Below are positions 57,732 through 64,000 of a DNA stretch of 64,000 nt, one piece after another. The notes under the pieces were generated by a model that worked only from the letters and a program-made list of their open reading frames with translations, ran no database searches and was not told where the DNA came from. A program made the position numbers and the translations under genes. Origin of the DNA: Candidatus Bathyarchaeota archaeon A05DMB-5 (GTDB lineage: Archaea > Thermoproteota > Bathyarchaeia > Bathyarchaeales > Bathycorpusculaceae). Position 1 is the stretch's first letter. Every line of letters begins with the position of its first letter. The stretch is taken from the NCBI GenBank assembly GCA_019685655.1, contig JABFQP010000003.1:186001-250000 (forward strand). The letters are read 5' to 3'.

Positions 57732-58694
57732 GTGCCCTCAATAATCAAGATAGACAATCTTACCAAGAAATTCGGAAACATCACAGCAGTAGACCACTTA
57801 AACCTAGAAATTGAAGAAGGAGAAATCCTTGGACTTTTGGGACCAAACGGAGCAGGCAAAACCACAACCATTCTCATGCTTGCAACCGTTATACGCCCAA
57901 CAGAAGGCACAGCAACAGTAGGCGCGTATGACATAAGAAAAAACCCAGACAAAGTTCGCGGATTACTAGGCATAGTGTTTCAAGAGCCAAAAATGCTCTG
58001 GGTTAGCACACCATGGGACATAGTAAACTGGCACGCAAAAGTCTGCGGATTATCCACAGAAGAACGCAAACGCAGAGTCAAAGAAGTCCTAGAAGCCTTA
58101 GACATGTGGGACCACCGCCACAAAAACGTTCACGCACTTTCCGGCGGAATGCGCAAAAGAGTCGAATTAGCGAAAGTTCTCATTCAACGTCCCAAAATCG
58201 CGATTGTTGACGAGCCAACAGCCCAAATTGACGTGGTGGGCAAACATCGTATATGGAACATGCTTCGTCAACTGCGTGAAGAAGGAACAACTATAATCCT
58301 CGCCACAAACGAACTCTACGAAGCAGACGTGCTATCAGACCGCGTAGCAATAATGCACAAAGGCAAACTGCTTGTGCTTGACACGCCTAAAAAACTAAAA
58401 GACAACATTCCAGGCGGCGACGTTGTAGACATACAACTAGAAAAGGAAACTTCGCCGAAAATTGTTGAACAGCTCAAGAAGTTTAAGGAAGTCGTAAATG
58501 TCTTACAAGTTAAGCCTTCCAACCTACGCGTTTATCTGAACCAAGTTGAGGAAGTCGTCCCAAAGATAATGAATCTTTTCATGAAAGAAAACGTGTCAAT
58601 AACATCCATCCGCATGAGCGAACCAAGCCTTGATGATGTATTTGCACACTATACGGGCTTGACAATAGAAGAAGCCCAAAAAGGCGGAGAGTGA
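57732..58694 (+). CDS. ABC exporter ATPase
   Basis: A protein of 320 residues. It has Walker A GPNGAGKT near residue 39, signature LSGGMRKRVELAKVL and Walker B IAIVDEPTAQID, where Q replaces the usual G/L before the D-loop, and the C-terminal exporter extension. It is the first of three genes with two different ABC-2 permeases, so the transporter is likely a heterodimer. Confidence 0.87.
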   Translation: MPSIIKIDNLTKKFGNITAVDHLNLEIEEGEILGLLGPNGAGKTTTILMLATVIRPTEGTATVGAYDIRKNPDKVRGLLGIVFQEPKMLWVSTPWDIVNWHAKVCGLSTEERKRRVKEVLEALDMWDHRHKNVHALSGGMRKRVELAKVLIQRPKIAIVDEPTAQIDVVGKHRIWNMLRQLREEGTTIILATNELYEADVLSDRVAIMHKGKLLVLDTPKKLKDNIPGGDVVDIQLEKETSPKIVEQLKKFKEVVNVLQVKPSNLRVYLNQVEEVVPKIMNLFMKENVSITSIRMSEPSLDDVFAHYTGLTIEEAQKGGE

Positions 58695-58713
58695 AAACAC
58701 GAATAAAGTCCTC

Positions 58714-59760
58714 TTGGTGATAGAGAGAGACATCCGCATATTCTTCCAATACAAATTTTTAATTATAATGCGTCTAATATGGTTCGCGTCGCAAATCGCA
58801 CTCTTCGGGCTAATCGCCTCACGCATGATAAATGTTCCAGGGTCTCTTTTAACCACGAACACTGCAAACCTTGCTCCTTACCAAGAGCACGTATTTTATG
58901 TAAATGTTACAGATAGTTTAAATGGCATTTCGCTTAACTTATCATCTTCGCAAAAAGTTGGAGAAATCTACATATATTTCCCTAATGGAACCTTGGCTAA
59001 CCATGAGTTTTTTAATGTTTCAGATGGTTCATTTCACTTTGTCTTTGACAACCCCGTTTCTGGTTTGTGGCAAGTAAGATTTGTGGGTGGAACTCAGACC
59101 AGCAGCTTCACACTTTATGCATACCAGCTCATGAACTACTTCCGCTATTACGTAGCTGGACTCTCCGTAATGACTCTCTATTCTGCAGCCATTTTTATCG
59201 GATTTGACATCTACGAAGAAGCAGAACACGGCGTCTTCGAATACCTTCTAAGCCTTCCAGTCTCAAGAGGACAGCTTGTTCTCGGAAGATCGATTGGCGG
59301 AGGACTCAGATCATTCATTTACGTTGGACCAATGATAGCGATCTCATTATACGTCATAGGCGCCATCAACCCACTTAATTTCCTCGTAGCTTTGTTTGCA
59401 CTTTTCCTGTTCTCTTTCGGAGTTTCTGGAATGAGCATTACAATCGCTGTGATAATAAAATCCAGTGACCGCTTCGACATTTTAATGGGCGTTTTGGACG
59501 CTTTGATTGTCCGCTTAAGCACTGCCATGTATCCCTTAGCAGTTGTGCAAGCAGCTAATCCTCTTTACGGAAGCGTTACAAGCTTTAACCCGGTTACTTT
59601 CGCTGCAGACTTATTCCGTTGGGGCACAGGCATCGAGTCGATAATAACCATCGATAATCCTTTGTTGCCACTTCTAGGCATAATCATCTTCTTTGCAGTT
59701 TTCACTTTCGTAGGCGTAATAATCTACGACAAGCGTATTGAAGGAGGCGGTTGGCAATGA
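58714..59760 (+). CDS. ABC-2 exporter permease (first)
   Basis: A protein of 348 residues. After one N-terminal helix comes an outer domain of about 100 residues (about 45-145) with beta pattern, then five helices. The outer insert is absent from the sister permease. The start is TTG or GTG at 58714-58717. Its stop overlaps the next ATG as ATGA. Confidence 0.8.
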   Translation: MVIERDIRIFFQYKFLIIMRLIWFASQIALFGLIASRMINVPGSLLTTNTANLAPYQEHVFYVNVTDSLNGISLNLSSSQKVGEIYIYFPNGTLANHEFFNVSDGSFHFVFDNPVSGLWQVRFVGGTQTSSFTLYAYQLMNYFRYYVAGLSVMTLYSAAIFIGFDIYEEAEHGVFEYLLSLPVSRGQLVLGRSIGGGLRSFIYVGPMIAISLYVIGAINPLNFLVALFALFLFSFGVSGMSITIAVIIKSSDRFDILMGVLDALIVRLSTAMYPLAVVQAANPLYGSVTSFNPVTFAADLFRWGTGIESIITIDNPLLPLLGIIIFFAVFTFVGVIIYDKRIEGGGWQ

Positions 59761-60542
59761 TGAAGGCAATTCTATATTTGCTGGAACATGATTTCAGAAA
59801 CTTTTTCCGCTACAAATGGTGGCTTGTAGGCTTAATCAGCATGAACTTAGCCGACCTATTCATAATGGCAATCGTTTACAACTACATGATAAGCGGTGCA
59901 GTGGCGAGCGAGATCAAAAGCTACTTCAACTTTTTCGCGCCAGGACTCGCTGTGACGGGTTTGTTTGCTTCCGCTTTTATGATTGGACGCGAGATAAACA
60001 TGGAACGCCGAAGAGAAGTGCACCATTACATGTTGAGTTTGCCAATGACCAGGCTAGAACTGGCAATAGGACGCGTCCTTTCAGGCGGTTTGCGTGGGAT
60101 GCTGTACATGTCTCCGCTTCTACTCACATGCTTCATATTTCTTGGTTTTCCGAACGTGTGGCAGTTCTTCCTAATCTTAGCGGTTCTGTTCTTGTTAGCC
60201 GTAGGAATTTCAGGGTTAAGCATTGCAATTGCAGTTTCCACGTCGAGTCTTGAAAAATTCATAACCGCGAGAGGTCTGGTTTACTACACTCTCTTCTTCT
60301 GCAGTAGCGTTTTCTATCCTCTTTCGCTTATCCAACAGCTTGGACAAGACGGCAAATTTCCAATGGTATTGGTAACACTTGCAGAAATTAACCCTCTCAG
60401 CAATGCCTCAGACATGATTCGCAATTTCCTTCTCGGCTATCCACCCTTCGCTTTTACTTCAATAATAAACGTTTTAGCTTTTTCAGCAATTTTCACGTTA
60501 GGAGCAGCATTTGCATACATGAAAATAATAGAACGCACTTAA
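59757..60542 (+). CDS. ABC-2 exporter permease (second)
   Basis: A protein of 261 residues with six helices. The internal motif EVHHYMLSLPMTRLELAIGR matches EYLLSLPVSRGQLVLGR of the sister protein, showing they are paralogues. ATG at 59757 overlaps the previous stop by four bases; an upstream TTG at 59751 is possible. Completes the exporter. Substrate unknown. Confidence 0.82.
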   Translation: MMKAILYLLEHDFRNFFRYKWWLVGLISMNLADLFIMAIVYNYMISGAVASEIKSYFNFFAPGLAVTGLFASAFMIGREINMERRREVHHYMLSLPMTRLELAIGRVLSGGLRGMLYMSPLLLTCFIFLGFPNVWQFFLILAVLFLLAVGISGLSIAIAVSTSSLEKFITARGLVYYTLFFCSSVFYPLSLIQQLGQDGKFPMVLVTLAEINPLSNASDMIRNFLLGYPPFAFTSIINVLAFSAIFTLGAAFAYMKIIERT

Positions 60543-60624
60543 CTTGTAAAAGTTAAATTTATGAATGGGAACAACGTATCTTCTTTCCTTCCCTCTTAAA
60601 AGCTAAGGTTTGAAGGTTAACTCT

Positions 60625-61983
60625 ATGGATGAAGTGGCGGCTATCTTTGAACCGCAAAAAGTCGGCCTAATAGGCTCAAGCGTAATCCAAGAAAAAGTGG
60701 GCATGACTTCTCCGCAACTTTTCAAAAGTGTAACTTACAACATGAAGAAATTTTTCAGAGGAAAAACCTACACTTTAGATATAGATGGGAAAACTGGCTA
60801 TAACGAAATAGAAAAACTGCCCGAAGTTCCTGAGCTTGCAGTTGTGATGCTTCCGCCGAAACAGTCAATCATCCAAGTGGAAGAATGCGCCAAAAAAGGT
60901 GCCAAAGCGTTTGTTTTGATTACTGGAGGATACAAGGATGAACAACGCTTGCAGTTATTCAAGCTCAAACAGAAGTACAAAATCAGAATTTTGGGACCGA
61001 ACACTATTATGGGCGTAATAAACACAGCCAATGGTTTAAACACCACATTCGAAAGAGATACCATGCCCAAAAGGGGAAAAATTGCAGTAGTTTCACAAAG
61101 CGGTGGAGTAGGCGCTTGCATGCTTGATTGGGCATGTTTCTACGATGTTGGCATAAGCAAATTTGCTTTCATGGGAGACAAAATAGATGTGGATGACGTT
61201 GACCTGCTACGCTATTTAGGCAAAGACGCGAATACGAAAGTAATATGCTTGTACATGGAAGGAATAAAGGATGGAAGAAAATTCATAGAAGAAGCAAGAA
61301 AAATCGTCAATAAAAAACCAATACTAGCCTTGAAAGGCGGAATCACACAAGAATCAGCACACAGAGCCAAATCACACACGGCTTCAATTGCTGGGAAAGA
61401 CGAAATTTTTGACGCTGCCCTAAAAAAAGCGGGAATAATAAGAGTGGACGACGTTGAGGAGTTAATGAACGCCGCCATAGCACTTTCAAAACAGCTACCA
61501 ATGCACGGAGACAACGTAGCAATCGTAAGCAACGTTGGTGGACCAGCGATTTTGGCAGCAGACGCCGTTGCGAAAAACAATCTTAAACTTGCAACATTAT
61601 CAGAGAAAGTTAAAAGGAAAATTGAGACTCTATACCCGGGTGTAGATGCCTCTAACCCAATTGACATGATAGCAGACGCAAGAGCGGAAAGATACGCGAA
61701 AGTACTTGAGCTAGTCCTTGCAGACAAAAATGTGGATGGCGTCCTAATAATAAACATGCTCAAATCCTGCTTCTTTGAACCAGAAGACGCCAAGGTAATA
61801 CCGAGAATAGCCGCAAAATATCCAGGCAAGCCTGTTGTGGATGTGCCTGCAGGCGGAGAGGATTTTGCACTTGTATACAAAGTTTTAGGCAATACTAGCA
61901 TACCATTGTATAACTTGCCGGAAAAAGCTGCAAAAGCTCTAAAAGTTTTGAGAACCTACTGCAAGATTCTCGAGAAGCATTAA
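60625..61983 (+). CDS. ADP-forming acyl-CoA synthetase, alpha-type subunit
   Basis: A protein of 452 residues. The N-terminal CoA-binding domain (VGLIGSS near residue 15) is followed by two succinyl-CoA-synthetase-like domains with SQSGGVGACMLDW and the catalytic region AKSHTASIAG. The ATP-grasp beta part is not in this gene. These enzymes turn acetyl- or acyl-CoA, ADP and phosphate into the acid and ATP, the main energy step in fermenting archaea. ATG at 60625 has AAGGT upstream; TTG at 60610 is an alternative. Confidence 0.82.
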   Translation: MDEVAAIFEPQKVGLIGSSVIQEKVGMTSPQLFKSVTYNMKKFFRGKTYTLDIDGKTGYNEIEKLPEVPELAVVMLPPKQSIIQVEECAKKGAKAFVLITGGYKDEQRLQLFKLKQKYKIRILGPNTIMGVINTANGLNTTFERDTMPKRGKIAVVSQSGGVGACMLDWACFYDVGISKFAFMGDKIDVDDVDLLRYLGKDANTKVICLYMEGIKDGRKFIEEARKIVNKKPILALKGGITQESAHRAKSHTASIAGKDEIFDAALKKAGIIRVDDVEELMNAAIALSKQLPMHGDNVAIVSNVGGPAILAADAVAKNNLKLATLSEKVKRKIETLYPGVDASNPIDMIADARAERYAKVLELVLADKNVDGVLIINMLKSCFFEPEDAKVIPRIAAKYPGKPVVDVPAGGEDFALVYKVLGNTSIPLYNLPEKAAKALKVLRTYCKILEKH

Positions 61984-62049
61984 ATATATCTCTCTAAGCC
62001 GAATAGATTCTATTTTGTAGCGATTGCGTGCCGTGCATTAGGTGAAAAG

Positions 62050-63768
62050 TTGGCTCAACGTTCAAAAAACCCAAGCGAGCAACTATCAAGAGAAATTCTG
62101 AATTTTTGTAGACATGTCGCTGGTTCATGCGAGATAACGGCAGCGTGCACATGCGGAGATTACATGTTCAGATTGACTAGCGCAAGGAAACAAGTTAAAG
62201 TGCTGCTTGTAATTCGCGATTTTCAGCCGAGACTAATGAATTATGTGAACATTTTTGATGATAAGAACATCGTGGTTTCCGCAACGGACATGTGGGTTTT
62301 TGAAAGAGATGTCGACCGAGGATTTTTAGGTGAAGCCTTAGCAAGCATGTTAACTTTTCCATACACGCCTTTACTAAACAAGAATTATTTACACGAACAA
62401 GAAATCAAATTGAAAAAACGCCTAATCACTGAACTTCTGGAAAGCCTCGTCTTAAATTTTCCTGAACTTTCCTACGAAATTCACATAAAACCTGAATATT
62501 TCATGTATGAAACTTTGTTAAGCCGAGCGCGACTTTTCCCTCCAATGATTCAAGACGTGTTAGGGTTTATGCAGAGAAGTGCCAAGAAAAAGAATTTAGA
62601 AAGTGTTCTGAAAGGATATTTGGAAGCGTTAGAAGAATTAGAAAAAGAAAATGCAATCAACTTTTCGGAAGGTTACGTTAAAATTTCAAGAAAATTCGCT
62701 GACTCGGTTAGAAACAAAAAAGTTCGCTTTGTAAGTCTTCTCAAAACCGCCCAGAAAGCACAGAGGACGCTGTTTACGTCTCTGCTCAACATTTTTCCAA
62801 ACATCATGAGTTTCATTTCACAGAATAAGGAAACACTTTTCAAACTTCCAAAAATCGCAGAAGTAAATTCAAAAACTGCCCATCAAATTGAAGACCCACA
62901 AAGATATCTATATGTTCCTACAGCCAGCGGACTTGTACCATTAGCCAACAGAATCGACATCGAAGCATTCGCAAGAAGAATGCTCTCAGCCAAAAAAGAT
63001 ACAACAGTCAAAATCGAAGAAATCGGCGGCGTTCTAAATGATGTCTATTTAATCAGAGCCATAACAGACCGTCAAGAAAGAAAAATTGTTGTTAAAAGCT
63101 ACAAGGATTTATCTAATTTTAAGTGGTTTCCACTCACGCTATGGACTGTTGGAACCCGAACTTTCACTGTTTCCGGTCTTTCAAGACTTGAAAGAGAATG
63201 TGCCATAAACCAGTTTCTACATTCTAACGGATTTGCCGTTCCAAAAATACTGCATGTAAGTCCTGGTGAACGATTAATTTTCATGGAGTATGTTGAAGGA
63301 GAAAGTCTTGAGAAGACAATAAGAAACATCGTGAATTCAAAAACCAGAAGTGGAACGGAAAAAGAATTAAGCATTATAAGTAGAGTCGCCGAAAAATTCG
63401 CTAAGGCACACGCTCTTAACGTTTCTTTAGGTGATACAAAACCAGAAAATATCATGATAGGAAAAGATGGCGAAATCTACCTTTTAGATTTTGAACAAGC
63501 TTCCAGAAATGGCGACAAAACATGGGACATCGCAGAATTTCTGTATTATGCTGGACACTACATCCCGCCATGGATTGGCACACACCCAGCAGAAATTCTC
63601 ACAAAAACTTTCATTGAAAGTTACTTGAAGGCTGGAGGAGACGCAAAAGTTGTTAAGAAAGCTGGAAATCCAAAATACACGAAAGTTTTTAGCATCTTCA
63701 CATTTCCACACATAATACTAGCTATCTCCAACATTTGCAAAAACGTAGACAAAAAGAAGGAAGGATAA
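62050..63768 (+). CDS. Two-domain protein: degenerate nucleotidyltransferase-like part and atypical kinase
   Basis: A protein of 572 residues. The first 100 have the run ITAACTCGDYMFRL and KVLLVIRDF that recall a nucleotidyltransferase without its DxD. The last 230 form a Bud32/RIO-like kinase with LGDTKPENIM, where Leu replaces the usual His, and LLDFEQAS, where E replaces Gly. The middle is helical. The start is TTG with GGTGA. It overlaps the next gene by one base. Its target is unknown. Confidence 0.68.
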   Translation: MAQRSKNPSEQLSREILNFCRHVAGSCEITAACTCGDYMFRLTSARKQVKVLLVIRDFQPRLMNYVNIFDDKNIVVSATDMWVFERDVDRGFLGEALASMLTFPYTPLLNKNYLHEQEIKLKKRLITELLESLVLNFPELSYEIHIKPEYFMYETLLSRARLFPPMIQDVLGFMQRSAKKKNLESVLKGYLEALEELEKENAINFSEGYVKISRKFADSVRNKKVRFVSLLKTAQKAQRTLFTSLLNIFPNIMSFISQNKETLFKLPKIAEVNSKTAHQIEDPQRYLYVPTASGLVPLANRIDIEAFARRMLSAKKDTTVKIEEIGGVLNDVYLIRAITDRQERKIVVKSYKDLSNFKWFPLTLWTVGTRTFTVSGLSRLERECAINQFLHSNGFAVPKILHVSPGERLIFMEYVEGESLEKTIRNIVNSKTRSGTEKELSIISRVAEKFAKAHALNVSLGDTKPENIMIGKDGEIYLLDFEQASRNGDKTWDIAEFLYYAGHYIPPWIGTHPAEILTKTFIESYLKAGGDAKVVKKAGNPKYTKVFSIFTFPHIILAISNICKNVDKKKEG

Positions 63769-64000
63769 TGGCTAAACACAAGACTTCTTTAACATTTTAT
63801 GGCGGAGTAAACGAAATAGGCGGAAACAAAATTCTACTTCAAGACGGTGACGTGAAAGTTTTCTTCGATTTCGGCATGTCCTTCAAAATGAAAAGAAGAT
63901 ATTATTCACCCCCATTTCTTTCCCCTCGAACTGAAAAAAGTTTGCAAGAATTGGATATCTTGCCAAAAATAGAAGGTATCTACAAGTTTGATGAGAAAGC
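63768..64000 (+). CDS. RNase J-like metallo-beta-lactamase (start only; runs off the window)
   Basis: The first 77 residues only. LTFYGGVNEIGGNKILLQDG and the FFDFGMSF strand are the start of the RNase J/beta-CASP group of archaeal 5'-exonucleases. The metal motif HxHxDH would follow beyond base 64000. Its ATG overlaps the stop of the kinase gene (TAATG), so both are one operon. Confidence 0.78.
   Translation, partial: MAKHKTSLTFYGGVNEIGGNKILLQDGDVKVFFDFGMSFKMKRRYYSPPFLSPRTEKSLQELDILPKIEGIYKFDEK

Noticed and set aside
1-64000. CRISPR arrays, insertion sequences and prophage genes
   Set aside because: No regularly spaced direct repeats, transposase motifs or phage structural genes were seen on either strand.

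Overview
The window reads as the chromosome of an anaerobic archaeon. Archaeal hallmarks are LSm, RIO2, Trm1, ThiI, an archaeal-type UMP kinase, FtsZ next to a CdvA-like coiled-coil protein, TATA-box promoters, strong GGAGG/GGTG ribosome binding sites with frequent GTG/TTG starts, and two tRNA genes with introns at non-canonical positions. Gene content, many PadR regulators and secreted proteins with a C-terminal membrane anchor suggest the Bathyarchaeia branch of Thermoproteota. That placement is inference; there is no rRNA here. No CRISPR array, insertion sequence or phage module was seen.

Layout. 1-2.6 kb: end of a HerA-like ATPase, a structured hairpin, and a membrane-bound HTH regulator with a cohesin-like surface protein. 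2.7-7.6 kb (-): PadR-controlled double ABC exporter operon ending in a Nudix gene, with a 36-bp palindromic operator. 7.7-14.5 kb: UMP kinase and an MBL hydrolase, Na+/Ca2+ exchanger, ThiI, a frameshifted RIO2, LSm and HutH. 14.5-18.4 kb: double-intron tRNA-Tyr, then a peptide ABC importer whose first permease is cut to its C-terminal half. 18.6-25.1 kb: surface protein, tRNA-Lys with a T-loop intron, PadR, acetamidase, CdvA-like protein, histone-deacetylase-family protein, rubrerythrin, Lrp. 25.1-34.2 kb: THEP1 NTPase, M55 peptidase, Trm1, MetRS, PHP phosphoesterase, an RHH-FtsZ operon, a tRNA methylthiotransferase and an EF-Tu domain-2-like protein. 34.2-37.3 kb (-): a Cys/His-rich PadR operon with a DUF5320 protein, a cupin and an ABC exporter.

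37.4-46.4 kb is the most distinctive block, an arsenic/thiol-redox island. It has Acr3, a universal stress protein, two ArsR regulators, an eight-gene operon (arsR, two DGC-domain proteins, DUF169, membrane redoxin, CcdA, small redoxin, Fe-S protein), and a divergent operon (thioredoxin-like protein, ArsP-type permease, zinc ribbon, ferredoxin, ArsC). A shared palindrome lies between the two divergent operons. The likely theme is metalloid export coupled to membrane electron transfer.

46.4-64 kb: MazG, a beta-helix surface protein, an Mg2+ P-type ATPase with an extra C-terminal domain, a radical SAM/SPASM peptide-modifying enzyme with an MFS exporter and a tiny divergent basic ORF, a prenyl synthase relative, two divergent PadR genes, MTA/SAH deaminase, a three-gene ABC-2 exporter, an ADP-forming acyl-CoA synthetase subunit, an unusual two-domain kinase, and the start of an RNase J-like gene. 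Two genes (34599-35351 and 51681-52805) have a strong ribosome binding site but ATA or ACG where ATG is expected.
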